This document shows, piece by piece, positions 22,950 through 34,668 of a DNA stretch of 64,000 nucleotides (its first letter is position 1; the number at the start of each line of letters is the position of its first letter). This DNA is from Pseudoips prasinana (taxonomy: Eukaryota; Arthropoda; Insecta; Lepidoptera; Nolidae). The stretch is from the NCBI GenBank assembly GCA_951640165.1, contig OX621263.1, positions 5,788,501 to 5,852,500 of the forward strand, in the 5' to 3' direction. Below the pieces are notes generated by a model. That model saw only the letters and a list, made by a program, of their open reading frames with translations, was not told where the DNA came from and made no database searches. Made by a program: the position numbers and the translations under genes.

Positions 22950-23002
22950 CTGCAAAATAAAAACAAATACATATATTAATAGAATTCCAAACATACGTAT
23001 CA

Positions 23003-23250
23003 TCATCATCATATCAGCCGAAAGACGCCCACTGCTGGACAAAGGCCTCTCCCAAATATCTCCACAATTGCCGGTCTTGTGCTATTCACATCCAGCAGTT
23101 TCCAGCGACCCGCACAAGATCATTGGTCCATCTTGTAGGGGGCCTGCCCACGCTGCGTCTTCCGGTTCGTGGTCGCCACTCGTGAACCTTTCTGCCCCAA
23201 CAGCCGTCGGTTCTACGAGCTATGTGCCCCGCCCACTACCACTTCAGTTT
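23003..23250 (-). mobile_element. RTE-like LINE 3' end
   Basis: On the minus strand the text matches the usual insect RTE tail: GRRSVGRPPT-like coding, then cctttgtccagcagtgggcg, ending in (TGA)n, which reads as catcatcatcat at the + strand left edge. Relatives: 24810-25000, 27340-27475/31663-31925, 55035-55300, 56965-57100. Confidence 0.7.
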
Positions 23251-23383
23251 TGCAATTCTTCGGGGTACGTAAAGAATGCATTAAAATTATAATATGTAAT
23301 AAACATGATATTAATTGAAGATTCCTTTGGAAATAAGTATCTTCAGTCTAAATTCAGAAAGTGTGACACGACCGGAAAGGAAG

Positions 23384-23583
23384 GTAATGTAGAGAAATGA
23401 CGGGTTTATGTGCTCTCCCAGGCACGGATTTAAATAAATAAATCCAGCCAACTCCCAGACTTCAGGCTGATAGTGAGAAATTATTTTACAGGAATATTGC
23501 AAAATCACTCATTAGTCAAATCACTTATTTGCCCGACCCGGGATTAGGACCTCAGTATCTGCGGTTGAACTCGCTAGCAATGA
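23384..23583 (-). mobile_element. SINE fragment
   Basis: It matches the 1-142 and 58546-58878 family: cccagacttcaggctgatag, cccgacccgggattaggacc and cagtatctgcggttgaac. Confidence 0.65.
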
Positions 23584-23602
23584 GGCAGTCAAAGGCGCTG
23601 CA

Positions 23603-23758
23603 GAAAAGGCCTGCAGTGGAGTGCATCGGAGCAGCATACCCGCGTTCCCGGGGCTCCTCCCGTCAGGCGCCAAGAGAAGACCACGGCCGGTTAGGTTTAG
23701 TCGGTGCGAGTCCGACATACCCACCCGCAGACTGTTTTTGCGGGTGGCAAGCATAATC
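23603..23758 (+). mobile_element. SINE-like repeat, + copy
   Basis: Shares ggtgcgagtccgacataccc (box-B-like) and acccgcgttcccggggctcc with the reverse-oriented copy at 23976-24150. Confidence 0.65.
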
Positions 23759-23782
23759 ATTCCCACTCCCATAATAAAAGAG

Positions 23783-24238
23783 TCGGACTCGCGCACAAAG
23801 GGTTCCGTACCATTATTTATAAAAACGAGCAAAAAATTCACGTTTGTTGTATGGGAGCCCCCTTAAATATTAATTTCATTTTGTTTTTTAGTATTTTTTG
23901 TTAAAGTGCCAACAAAAATACAACATCTGTGAAAATTTCAACTTTCTAACTATCACGGTCCATGAGATACAGCCTTTTTTTTTTTTTTTTGATTAGGCAG
24001 GGGGAATGCCTACGCATGCCACCCGCAAAAAGTGTCTGCGGGTGGGTATGTCGGACTCGCACCGACTAAACCTAACCTGCCGTGGACTTCTTCTGGCGCC
24101 TGATAGGGGGAGCCCCGGGAACGCGGGTATGCTGCTCCGGTGCCCCCCTTATGAGATACAGCCTGGTGACAGACAGACCGACAGCGAAGTCTTAGTAATA
24201 GGGTCCCGTTTTACCCTTTGGGTACGGAACCCTAAAAA
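23783..24238. repeat. dispersed repeat split by a SINE
   Basis: It starts ggactcgcgcacaaagggtt and ends ttgggtacggaaccctaaaa, wording very common in lepidopteran intergenic DNA. It is interrupted at 23976-24150 by the SINE below, so it is older. Confidence 0.65.
23976..24150 (-). mobile_element. SINE with 14-bp target-site duplication
   Basis: The copies of ATGAGATACAGCCT at 23962-23975 and 24151-24164 are identical. The left edge is a run of T, that is, the A tail of a minus-strand element. Box-B-like ggtgcgagtccgac is present on the minus strand. This is a clean LINE-mediated insertion. Confidence 0.85.
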
Positions 24239-24290
24239 ACTGCCTGCATTGGAGTAGCGTCTGCTTTAAAAGTAATAAACACTCGAGTAC

Positions 24291-24417
24291 CTGCTTTGTT
24301 TTATGTCGTATTTATCTCGATTTTCTGGCATATGTTCTGCGCCGGCCAAAGTTCCTTCCATGTTGCTTAGACGTTGGTTTGCTATGTTGAGGTTCCTCAG
24401 CAGAGCTACAATGTCTT
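24291..24417 (-). CDS. putative exon related to the one at 22747-22949
   Basis: On the minus strand ttttgcag opens an exon with DIVALLRNLNIANQRLSNM and EHMPENRDKY, closing at CAG|gtactc. Position by position it resembles the 22747-22949 exon: NL..ANQ.L..M.GT.A, then EH.P.NR. About 40 percent of residues agree by eye, which is unlikely for non-coding DNA. Family unknown. If the donor is not used, the frame reads on for about ten residues to a stop, so it could itself be a terminal exon. Confidence 0.45.
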
Positions 24418-24809
24418 CTGCAAAATAAACATATATATTATTATGTCAGAAATAGGGTTTTTGCTCGAATTTTCACCGTCGCACAGGGTGGTGGGCGTAT
24501 ATAAAAATAATAATAATAAGCCTTTTTATTTCCATGACATAAAAAAGTAAATTTAAAACATATTATATATCAAGAATATATTGTACTGATAAATGTAAAT
24601 TCAAATAAGGAGTTCGGGACTTCAAGGAGATCAGCACTACACCCACCTAATCGTAGTTATAAGAGAGTACAACCCTTTAATGTAAATTATTATTTATGCA
24701 TTATGTATTACGATTCGCCTTTTGTAATAAAGATTTATTATTATTAAAAAAAAAGAATAGAGAAAAGTGAGAAAAGCTATGTTGAATAAGTATTTCAAAT
24801 CGTTATATA

Positions 24810-25000
24810 TGTCATGGCCCCTTTCGGGTATAGGCCTCCTCCATTTGCCTCCATTTTTCCCTGTCGTTAGCTGTTTTCATCCAGTCTCTTCCTGCCAATT
24901 GAAGTATACGTCTTTCCATCGAGCTTTTGGTCTGCCTGTTTGTTTTTTTTCCTTCTGGACCTATCCATTTTGTTACTTATTTTGGCCATCTTTCTTCAGA
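24810..25000 (-). mobile_element. RTE-like LINE fragment
   Basis: The minus-strand reading gives RILQLAGRDWMKTANDREKW and RQMEEAYTRKGP, the normal C-terminus of an RTE reverse-transcriptase protein, with breaks. Confidence 0.65.
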
Positions 25001-25084
25001 GGAACGGGTGTAGATACATTGTACTAAAAGGAAAGTCTTAAATAATGATAATAATATCCTGAGACATTGAAATAATGAAATAAT

Positions 25085-25915
25085 GAACTTTATTCAGCAC
25101 TTGGGTATTAGTATTAACATACACTTGTACTTGTCAAGTTCAAAATGAAAAAAAAAAAAATTTCAAAAAATTTATTAGTCCGTCCGTGCGGTCTGTTTTA
25201 TCAGATATATTTTCTTAAATCCTAAAATAAATAACAAGTTACTAATTTATTATTTTGACATTTAATTGTACAATGTTAAAATTAAAGAATTGAAGGCAAT
25301 GAACATTTGGCTAGCGCAGAAGGCTCTTAACCAGTAGCTTAAATTAAACGACTAATACCCGAGGCCACCCTTTTGGGGTTCGGGCCACAGCTCAGGGGGC
25401 CGCTGAAGCAAAAGGACAGAATTCTAAGAGAGGGTGTGATCAGTTGCACGGCATCACCGATGACGCGTTAAGGGGCCAAAGCGATCCTCGCCGCTGAGGA
25501 GCCTACCCTAGCGACCCGGAGAAGGAAGCCACAAAGAAACTCCGGGCTTGCCTTTTTCGTCTTCTTTTGCTTTTTGTTTTCGTTTTTTTTTGTATATCAT
25601 GTATTTTCTTACATTGTGATGGGCGTTATGTAGGCTAATGCACGCACAGAACCGTTGTCATCTAATGAATCAATCAAAAAAATGTGAGATAATAAACAAT
25701 AACAACAGAATAACTAATCTTGCTAGATGAGAAAACGGTGGGTACATCCGCGTACATTTACAAAATTAACAAGTCACATGAAGTCTACCAGAGGCGACGA
25801 CTGTATGAAAAAATAAAATATTATGAGTACCCCAACAGCAGCTCGACCAGTTACCGCAAGCAGCACCCGTTCACGAGTATGACGTGAGGGCCAGCCATCG
25901 CCTCCCCTATTATTA
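25085..25915. repeat. dispersed repeat, copy 2
   Basis: Same family and orientation as 12090-13075; see that entry. It is followed directly by a SINE fragment. Confidence 0.7.
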
Positions 25916-25916
25916 A

Positions 25917-26048
25917 CACACGTCCATTAGATCCCAAATTAAGCAGAGCTTCTACTATGTAAATCAGATAACTGAGATAATACATATACTACTTTTCTTT
26001 TGTAAATACATATAGATAGTTACACCTAGACTCAGGACAAACAGACTG
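25917..26048 (-). mobile_element. SINE fragment (box A/B family), 5'-truncated
   Basis: Reverse complement of the body of the SINE at 11211-11476: atcccaaattaagcagagct and ctagactcaggacaaacaga. The tRNA-like head is missing. Confidence 0.7.
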
Positions 26049-26104
26049 GTCCGTCAATTTATGTAACACGTTAGACACAATTAATCAATCAACGAAACAC
26101 GAGA

Positions 26105-26400
26105 CAGTTAAGGCTCAGTTGTTTGCTCGAAGCCTCGAAGAGAAGTGAGCGCTCGACCACGCGGTCGTACGAATGTCATGCCAGACTCTGTGGAAGCGCG
26201 CCAACTTCACACTAACATTTCGTAGTAAGCTACCTCGCACCAAGGCACACACATCCATAGATGGGTGACCGAGGGTGGTTTCATTTCTGAGCGTAACGTC
26301 GTTTAAGTCCCGTTTGTCACAAGACAATAGTCGTTAAGCCATATCAGAGGCCTTCTGGGCTTGAACAACTCTGACACTAGGGTTACCACTACCCATACAA
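26105..26400. repeat. dispersed repeat
   Basis: It ends gggcttgaacaactctgaca, a tail often seen in lepidopteran repeats. No ORF of note. Confidence 0.4.
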
Positions 26401-26685
26401 TAAAGTATAAGGTATCCTGTATTATTATTACTGAGAAATTTAAGAAGCTTAAATAAATAAAATAAAATAAATAAAGATCTGGAAGAACGGTAAGTAAGAT
26501 ATGGAGGTATGGTATTTGGTATCGAGTTAGCTTACAAGCTAACTCCGTACGTGTGCGCGTGTGTGCGCTCAGGTGTCCTATCCTCGTCACGATCACTACA
26601 ACAGTGATACATTATGAACAAGTAAGTAAATACATTAACCAATTACAACCAGATGCTTCCAGTCGTCAGTTAAAAGTTCTCATAT

Positions 26686-27035
26686 ATGTCATATCGTTGG
26701 TCTAGCGGTAGCGTGTCCAACCGGGCTAAAAATTGTGTTGGGCTAAAAATTGAATTTTGGGATTTTTCCGAAAAAAAAAATTCTCAGTATCAGCCCGAAG
26801 TCTGGAAGTTGGCGGTATTACACCCCCGTGCCTCTGAGAGCACGTATAGCCGTCGGTCCTGTACCTGACCTCTTTCTGGTCGTGTCGCTAGTCATCCCAT
26901 CGGATCATGAGAGTGATGGAATAGGAAGTGCTCTTGTGTTCGCGCACACACTTGTGCACTATAATATGTCCTGCGCAATTGGCTAGTCTCCATTGAGAAT
27001 GGCAGCCGTGGCCGAAATTCGGCCGGGAAGACATC
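26686..27035 (+). mobile_element. tRNA-derived SINE, + copy
   Basis: The head has gttggtctagcggtagcgtg (box-A-like). The body and 3' text (tatgtcctgcgcaattggc, ctccattgagaatggc) match 10906-11206 in reverse. The box B region is degenerate. Confidence 0.7.
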
Positions 27036-27175
27036 ATCATGATCATCTTCATATGCCCAATATGAGAACTTTTAACTGGAAGCATCTCCAGTGCTTAACG
27101 CCTCTAACGCTCTTGATGGGTGTGGTTTTTTCTTTGTTTTTTCTTCTTATTCAATTCCTGCGCTAGTGAAACGGA

Positions 27176-27336
27176 TCCCTGTGTAGCGGGGTATATTTAC
27201 AAACATATAATTGACGGAAACAAGTAACTCATCCAGACTCAGAACAATTATTTATGGGTCACACAAATTGTAGTCTTGTTGGATATCGAACCCGGGACCT
27301 GAAGTAGAGAGGCCACTGTCTTAACCACTGCGTCAC
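27176..27336 (-). mobile_element. tRNA-derived SINE (second family)
   Basis: On the minus strand the box-B-like ggttcgatatccaacaag lies in a head followed by cataaataattgttctgagt. Relatives are at 34470-34668 (-) and 53038-53150 (+). Confidence 0.65.
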
Positions 27337-27339
27337 ACA

Positions 27340-27475
27340 TCATTATCATCATGCCAACCGATTGACGTTCACTACTGGACAAAGGCCTTCCAAAAATATG
27401 TCCCAATATTGCCGGTCTCTTGGATTTTGCGGAATGCATTAAGGTGGGACCCGCTATGCGTTTGATCTCGCCCTC
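27340..27475 (-). mobile_element. RTE-like LINE 3' end, left of the LTR element
   Basis: The minus-strand text ends with aacgtcaatcggttggcatg and a (TGA)n-like tail. It continues the fragment at 31663-31925, from which the LTR element separates it. Confidence 0.65.
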
Positions 27476-28447
27476 TGTAACGTTGTATTTCTATTCAACG
27501 CTCCTTAGTTCATTTTAGTATTAATTCTCCGCCGCTTTAAACCAGTTCGGTAGCCGCCGAGCGGTCGCTAAGCAAAACCGGTTGGGAAGCGTGAGCCGCC
27601 GAGCGGGGATTTAGCGAACGTTGGGAGGTGAGACTCAGATTGCACTCATTGCGATAGCACGTACGCACTCACTTAAAAAGAAACGTTATATTTTTCTTAG
27701 TCGCGTCGTGTAACATCTTCAAGTTGAAGTGAATCTTCATTCACAAATAGTTATTAGTTTAAAAAGTTAATTTCAATCAGTGTTAACCCCATATTGGGTA
27801 AGTGTTGATTAGTATTTAGTTCTCATCTCATGTAGGGTATTGTAACGTGTAACGGCCACCTTTATTTGACCTTGGCAAATACCACGTCAACTTCATATTG
27901 TGCCTTATGCCTACAATGTAAATTAATATTATGTGCGGTGCTTCACACTACACATAATACAATGTTTCCTATTTGTAAACTCCGCTTCTGCCTGTGACAA
28001 TTGCACACATTCGCCTTATGCGTAATTGGTACTCCCGCTTCCTCATCAGCAACACGCGGTCACAGGCAGGAGAAGCTTTTGGATGTAAAAGAATATTTTA
28101 TTTAGTGGACGTAAATTCCAGGGTCCAAAGTTCGGCCTACGAGGGTCCAAAGTACGAATTGCAACTGTATCTCAACATCCGTCACCGTTAGCGACGAAGC
28201 CACACTTCAGACCAGCCCAATCCCTGTGGGTCATCCTCCGGCCTGCGTAATCCTCCTGGAACTCCGCGACATCTCCGTTAGCGACGAAGCCAGCCAGGAG
28301 AGTACTTGGCGCGCCTACCTCCATAGGGCATAATAAATGACGCGCTTATAACCCATGACCATACTTTTTTTTTTAAATAAATTTGTAAGTTTATGATTTG
28401 TGAATCGTTTAATTGTTTTTTTTTTAAACCACACCTCATACGCTTCA
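27476..28447 (+). repeat. 5' LTR
   Basis: 972 bp, TG...CA. It differs from the 3' LTR at only about seven places plus a T-run length, suggesting a recent insertion. Confidence 0.9.
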
Positions 28448-28448
28448 C

Positions 28449-28462
28449 TGGCGCCCATAACG
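28449..28462 (+). promoter_or_regulatory. primer-binding site of the LTR element
   Basis: TGGCGCCCATAACG lies one base after the LTR end. TGG at this place is the usual complement of a tRNA CCA end. The exact tRNA is not determined. Confidence 0.65.
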
Positions 28463-28803
28463 TGGTTTTTATGGTCATTTTTTATGTTTTTATGGAGGTA
28501 GTGTAGTAGCATTGGTGTTTGTGTGCTTTGTATTTTTGTTTTTGTGAAACGTTTTTATTTTTTTGGTTGATAGTAACTAACGTGTACGTAAAAATAAAAT
28601 CTAATGACCTACTTTACCGTTACTTCATTTTAGTGCATTACTCAACTTTGTTTAAAATTGCGCACGGTTTAAAGTACGGTTACCAGAAAAAATAGTATTA
28701 TTCAAATTATAAATTCTTTTTGTTAGTTTGCCTTTGTTCGTAACATATTTTAGTACAATCAGCAACATCATTTTATACTTTGTTCTACTTAAATATATTT
28801 CAT

Positions 28804-28993
28804 AGCCGTGTGGTTCCGGCATCGATAGGGTAGACGATAGGACCACCCCCATACTATTCCGTGGGTGTCGTAAAAGGTGACTAAGGGATTCACCAGTTAG
28901 CCGTGTGGTTCCGGCATCGATAGGGTAGACGAATAGGACCACCCCCATACTATTCCGTGGGTGTCGTAAAAGGCGACTAAGGGATACACCAGG
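28804..28993. repeat. 95-bp tandem pair
   Basis: Two adjacent copies start agccgtgtggttccggcatc and contain gtgggtgtcgtaaaaggt/c. The unit resembles text seen in lepidopteran LINE/SINE tails. It continues to about 29092 with tccagcagtgggcaaaac. Confidence 0.75.
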
Positions 28994-29171
28994 TAGTCGA
29001 GCATCAGCGCTACCTACTTATGTATATTATTTGCCAACTAAGCTAGGAATAGAACTTTGTCCAGCAGTGGGCAAAACCTGGCTGATGATGTACATAATTT
29101 TTTTTTTGTTTTTTTTTTGTTGTAATTTCGATACCTTAAGTAATTAACTAACTGGTTTATTACCAACATTA

Positions 29172-29790
29172 AAAATAAAGAAAGTACAGTCAGAAACATA
29201 ATTTTCTAGACACGGTAATTTTTTAATTGTTCTTTTTTTATACTTCACTTATTGATGTATTATCAACAATATAACTAAAGTACAGTCAGAAACATAATTT
29301 TCTGTACTCGATATTTTTATATTGTTCTTTTTTTTAAACTTCACTTATCGATGTATTATCAACAATATAACTAAAGTACAGTCAGAAACATAATTTTCTG
29401 TACTCGTTAATTTAAATTGTTCTTTATTAATACATTCACTTATTGATGTATTATCAACAATATAACTAAAGTACAGTCAGAAACATAATTTTCTGTACTC
29501 GTTATTTTTATATTGTTCCTTTTTAATGCATCACTTATTGCTGTATTATCAACAATATAACTAAAGTACAGTCAGAAACATAGTTTTCTAGACAAGTTAT
29601 TTTACATTGCTTTTTTTTTGTTTTAACACATCACTTACTGATGTATTATCAAAATTTATAACTACAGTACAGTCAGAAACATAATTTTCTATACTCGTTA
29701 TTTTTCCATTTTTTTTTTCTTTAATATATCACTTACTGATGTATTATCGACATTTGTAACTACGGTACAGTCAGCACCATAACTTATTTT
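29172..29790 (+). repeat. seven-copy tandem array inside the LTR element
   Basis: The word ACAGTCAGAAACATA begins at about 29186, 29282, 29378, 29473, 29569 and 29669, with a variant at 29767, giving a 95-100-bp period. Units diverge by small indels in T runs. It occupies the place where gag would be. Confidence 0.85.
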
Positions 29791-30102
29791 GTGTATATGT
29801 ACTTGTATTTTTTATATAAAATCGTTTTGGTATTTGCCTACACGTTAGTTGCAGTTTTGTTTTTCTTTGTTTTATTGCATTTTTATTTTTGGTTGCAATT
29901 TTTTTTTTCAGCTTTTTATTCATTCATTTTTATGTTTAAGTGAAAAAAACAACCAGAACGTTAGTAGTTTAATTTAAAAATTGTAACAGACGGAGTATTT
30001 TCAGTAACGTAATTGTCAGTTCTCTTGTAATTGATCAACACTTACCCAGATTTTGTATTTTTTCTTATAACAATTTTTTTTAAATATTTTTTTATAATTA
30101 TA

Positions 30103-30384
30103 ATGGCTTATCTGGTGAATTTAGATCATAAAGCGTTAAAGTGGTTTATTTCATTGAAAAATCTTACTGGTCGGTTAGCAAGCTGGGGTGTCCGATTATC
30201 AGCCTTTAATTTTGTTATTAAACATTGCCGAGGCGTAGATAACGTAATCCCAGACGCGCTCTCTAGAATCGTTCCAGTTTGTGCCATCAGGACTTCCAAC
30301 TCTTATTGGGACACTAAAGACTGCTGGTACAATAACATTTTCAATGACTGTCTAAATGACGCTTCTAAATTCCCGAGCTTCTAA
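30103..30384 (+). pseudogene. gypsy RNase H fragment
   Basis: The reading contains LDHKALKWF, GRLASWGVRLSAFNFVIKH and DNVIPDALSRI, the C-terminal RNase H end of a Ty3/gypsy polyprotein. The rest of the polyprotein is absent. Confidence 0.85.
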
Positions 30385-30688
30385 ATAGCCAAGAAGTAGA
30401 TTTTCTTTTTCTTTCTTTTCACAACTTAAATATTCCTTTCGCTCTACTTCCACCCTTTACTAGAACAACTATTTGTAAGGTATCACGTTAAATTCAACGA
30501 GTTACCTACCATTTATGTATGTAAGCGACAGTTATTTTAGTCCTAAGAACAATAACTGCTGCTGGTTTTATGATTGCGTGAGGTATGATAGATGATTATA
30601 TAAGAGTAAACAAGTAGTTCCACAGAGTTCTAATGCGGATTTTACGATTTTAGAAGCGGTAAAATCCTTGACTGAGCGCGGGGGTATT

Positions 30689-31662
30689 GTAACGTTGTAT
30701 TTCTATTCAACGCTCCTTAGTTCATTTTAGTATTAATTCTCCGCCACTTTAAACCAGTTCGGTAGCCGCCGAGCGGTCGCTAAGCAAAACCGGTTGGGAA
30801 GCGTGAGCCGCCGAGCGGGGATTTAGCGAACGTTGGGAGGTGAGACTCAGATTGCACTCATTGCGATAGCACGTACGCACTCACTTAAAAAGAAACGTTA
30901 TATTTTTCTTAGTCGCGTCGTGTAACATCTTCAAGTTGAAGTGAATCTTCATTCACAAATAGTTATTAGTTTAACAAGTTAATTTCAATCAGTGTTAACC
31001 CCATATTGGGTAAGTGTTGATTAGTATTTAGTTCTCATCTCATGTAGGGTATTGTAACGTGTAACGGCCACCTTTATTTGACCTTGTGGCAAATACCACC
31101 TCAACTTCATATTGTGCCTTATGCCTACAATGTAAATTAATATTATGTGCGGTGCTTCACACTACACATAATACAATGTTTCCTATTTGTAAACTCCGCT
31201 TCTGCCTGTGACAATTGCACACATTCGCCTTATGCGTAATTGGTACTCCCGCTTCCTCATCAGCAACACGCGGTCACAGGCAGGAGAAGCTTTTGGATGT
31301 AAAAGAATATTTTATTTAGTGGACGTAAATTCCAGGGTCCAAAGTTCGGCCTACGAGGGTCCAAAGTACGAATTGCAACTGTATCTCAACATCCGTCACC
31401 GTTAGCGACGAAGCCATACTTCAGACCAGCCCAATCCCTGTGGGTCATCCTCCGGCCTGCGTAATCCTCCTGGAACTCCGCGACATCTCCGTTAGCGACG
31501 AAGCCAGCCAGGAGAGTACTTGGCGCGCCTACCTCCATAGGGCATAATAAATGACGGGCTTATAACCCATGACCATACTTTTTTTTTTAAATAAATTTGT
31601 AAGTTTATGATTTGTGAATCGTTTAATTGTTTTTTTTTTTAAACCACACCTCATACGCTTCA
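30689..31662 (+). repeat. 3' LTR
   Basis: 974 bp, TG...CA, paired with 27476-28447; preceded by the G-rich priming tract ending at 30688. Confidence 0.9.
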
Positions 31663-31925
31663 CCTCCCATCTGTTCCGGGGTCTCCCTTTCTTTCTTTTG
31701 CCTATATGGTCCATTCCATGCAGTCACACATGTTGTCCATCGCTGATCTTGCAGCCGTGCGACATGTCCAGCCCACTTCCATTTTAATGCAAGAGCTTGT
31801 GCGAGACCTTCTGTTGCTTTCGTGGAGTTACGTATTTTAGAATGGCGTATTTTTTGTATTTTCTTTATGTTTAACACACTGCGTTCCATTCCGCGTTGGC
31901 AAGTTATTATTCTGTTTCTTACGTT
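31663..31925 (-). mobile_element. RTE-like LINE coding fragment, right of the LTR element
   Basis: On the minus strand it reads KIQKIRHSKIRNSTKATEGL, then KWKWAGHVARLQDQRWT. This is the usual C-terminal text of RTE proteins. It is continued at 27340-27475 on the far side of the LTR element. Confidence 0.8.
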
Positions 31926-32473
31926 TTGATTAAACTTCCATACATACGACTACTTTTTCCAACTCCTCCTTGTTTCCTTCTTTTGTTTTATCCAAGACAG
32001 TGGACACGATTCCCACGATTTTTAACATAATGTTTACAGTTAGTCTAGGAGGCTTTTACTGCTTCACCTGACTATAGAGGCGAGGGCTTCAGCCATCTAG
32101 CTAATAACTAAACTGAGTACCCGCGCCGGAAGGCACCCGCTGTGGGGTTTAAACCTCGAGTCTGGAGAGGGTTAATTTTAGGGATGTTTTGTGTAACTTC
32201 TGCTCTACTTTAATACGCTACGCGGGCTTCGTCCGATTTAGGTTCGGAGGGGGAATTGTATCGATCGACACCACCTAGTGTCATTTCATTGTGTGCCACT
32301 GTTGATCCTGGCTTATAAGAATTGCAGTGGTGGGTAAGAGGCCTCTGAATGTTGACAATTACGACTGGTACCGAGAGCTTAACGTGCCCTATGAAGAAGG
32401 AGATGCTCAGTAATGAAACCACTTCGGGAGTCTATTTATTTCAGATTTCTACTTACCGTTCTATTTGTTTCAG

Positions 32474-32574
32474 ACTCCAAACCCTCAAGTTCTGCGAGTA
32501 TACGAAGCTGACGCGCACCTGTACATGTTTCTCGATGCCGCCGGACTCACAGCATAGTGGCTCTGATGATGATG
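32474..32574 (+). CDS. exon: Cys-rich loop of the membrane protein
   Basis: The acceptor is ttgtttcag at 32473 and the donor is G|gtaata at 32574. The in-frame reading is LQTLKFCEYTKLTRTCTCF then MPPDSQHSGSDDD. Three cysteines precede an acidic stretch, as in an extracellular loop. It ends with one spare base, which the first two bases of the 34810 exon complete to Gly, so the two exons fit. Confidence 0.6.
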
Positions 32575-32639
32575 GTAATATAAACTCCTTGGTTTTATTG
32601 CTTTAAAGAAATTGCTAGAAATTTAATGAACGAAAGATT

Positions 32640-34080
32640 CAGTATTCAGTATTCTTTATTTCGTAAACATAGGTACATATTACATGGGTGTTATGCAGAT
32701 ATAAAGGTAAACCGCTATGTTTTGCCAACTTAATGAAGTACAAAATTTTTATGTTAGAAGTATCTGAACCTAGATTATATTCAATTACAGTCATGGAATA
32801 CATTAAACTATGTCAGCTTTTTGTTAATTTTGGTAGTTTAGGTACTAAATAATATTTTGTTTTGGTAGTTTGTTAGTAATACAATTAAAAGTCTTAAATT
32901 AATAGATCGGACCCTCGTATCGCTCTCTGTCATTCATGAAATCTGTGATGGAGTAATAACACTTATTCACTAGATATTCATTTAAATATTTTTTAATGAA
33001 TCTGGACATTCTTTGCATCAATAGCCAGAGGTATGTTATTATATACTTTAGATGCCATACCAAGTACGCTTTTTGCAATTAAAGATGTGGTGTGCGGGGC
33101 ACCGCGTATGGTATTTGCATGTCGTCTAGAATTGAGAGATTCAAATAAATGCATATTACCTTTTACAAATACTCCCATTTCGAATGTATACATCGAAGGT
33201 AGAGTTAATATTTTTAATTCTTGAAAGAACGGTGCACAGCTATCAGTTGATGGTAGTTTGCAGAAAGGACGTATATATTTCTTCTGTGCTTTAAAAACCA
33301 TTTCTCTATTAGTTGAGTTACCCCAATAAATTATGCCGTATCTTATGTTAGAAGCTATATATGCGTTATATGCGACCAATACAGTGCTGCGTTTTACGGT
33401 TTTCGATAATTTATATAGAGCTCCGCAAATTGATGAAGTTTTTTACATAAATATTCTATATGATCCTTCCAAGTTAAGTGGCAGTCTACTATAAGTCCTA
33501 GAAATTTAGCAGTATCTGTTTCAGAAATTGACTTTGTGTCATATTTGTTAAGTTAGGTTTGTTAGTTTTTTGGTTGAAAGTCATTATTTTAGTTTAGTCG
33601 AGATTTATTTTTAAATTGTTATTTATTAACCATTCAATCACGTTCTTGAGATCATTGTTAATATTATATTCTAATAAGTGAAGATCATTACCCGAAAATA
33701 GGATCGTGCTGTCATGAGCAAAAAGGGATCATTTTATTATTACAAACGGTGGGCATATCATTTATGTACATGTTGAACAATAGAGGCCCAAGTATGCTAC
33801 CTTGGGGTATACCGTATATAATCTTTCTGGGACTAGATTCATATAGGGTATCAGTTTTTGTTAGTAAGCTGACTCTATTGACAGATGTAACTTGAATTCG
33901 GTTTGTCAAGTAAGATTTTATGAGTTGTAGTGCGTTACCCTTGATACCATATCGCTCTAATTTATTTAGGAGTATATTACGATCTACGTGGTCAAATGCC
34001 TTGGACATGTCCATAAATAGAGCGGCAACTGGAATTTTTCTGTCTACGTTTGTAACTATTTGGGTCATAACTTCGTTAGA
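32640..34080 (-). mobile_element. decayed LINE fragment (Jockey/CR1-like)
   Basis: On the minus strand the pieces at 33712-34068 (AALFMDMSKAFDHVDRNIL, GIPQGSILGPLLFNMYIND) and 32993-33379 (YGIIYWGNSTNREMVFKAQK) are the RT core and C-terminus of one element, separated by frameshifts and a damaged active site. The left part is probably 3' UTR. Confidence 0.8.
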
Positions 34081-34469
34081 CTAAAGTATTCACTGTGGTT
34101 CGTCTTCGCCTCAATAGATGGCGCTGTTAAGTTCGTTAAAAGTCGCAATGGTTTCTTTACCAACATACTATGGGGCTATCGATAATTTTGTTGAGCATCA
34201 GTACAGTTTTGAGTGTTTTATTTATTTAAAACCCCAAACACACCCCTGAACTGCTTGGGCACTCAACAAAAGGGTTTTTTGACTAATAATAATAATATCC
34301 TGGGACATTATTCACACGACTAGACGAATTTAAATTAGGAGAATAGACATGTTCATGAACACTGGCAGATCAAGTTTGAATATTTAACTTACCCCCTAAA
34401 TGGAGATCAAAAACCTTCGAACAAGAAGGCAAGTTTACTACAAATTATGTTTATATGTCATATTTTTGT

Positions 34470-34668
34470 TTAAAGACAATGACCGCACTAGGGAATCTAA
34501 TCCCTGTGTCGCGGGGTACTTAAAAAAACATATAATAGACACAAATTACATACAGAGTCAGAACAACAATTTAGGGGTCACACAAATAGTTGACCGGCGC
34601 GGGACTCGAACCCGCGACACGAAGCGGCGAGGCGACTGTCTTAGTCGCTGCACCACACGTGCAGTCTA
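34470..34668 (-). mobile_element. tRNA-derived SINE (second family)
   Basis: On the minus strand the head contains box-B-like gggttcgagtcccgcgcc; the body matches 27176-27336. Confidence 0.75.

Larger units (their letters stand above)
27476..31662 (+). mobile_element. gypsy-type LTR retrotransposon, internally deleted
   Basis: Two near-identical LTRs (27476-28447 and 30689-31662) start TGTAACG and end CA. They are flanked by the 4-bp duplication CCTC (27472-27475 and 31663-31666). A primer-binding-like TGGCGCCCATAACG follows the 5' LTR, and a G-rich tract GCGCGGGGGTAT precedes the 3' LTR. The inside is only about 2.2 kb and retains just an RNase H piece, so the copy cannot move by itself. 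It sits in an RTE LINE. Confidence 0.9.

Noticed and set aside
29172..29790. Regular repeats as a CRISPR array
   Set aside because: Units are contiguous 95-100-bp tandem repeats with no unique spacers, inside an LTR element of a eukaryote.
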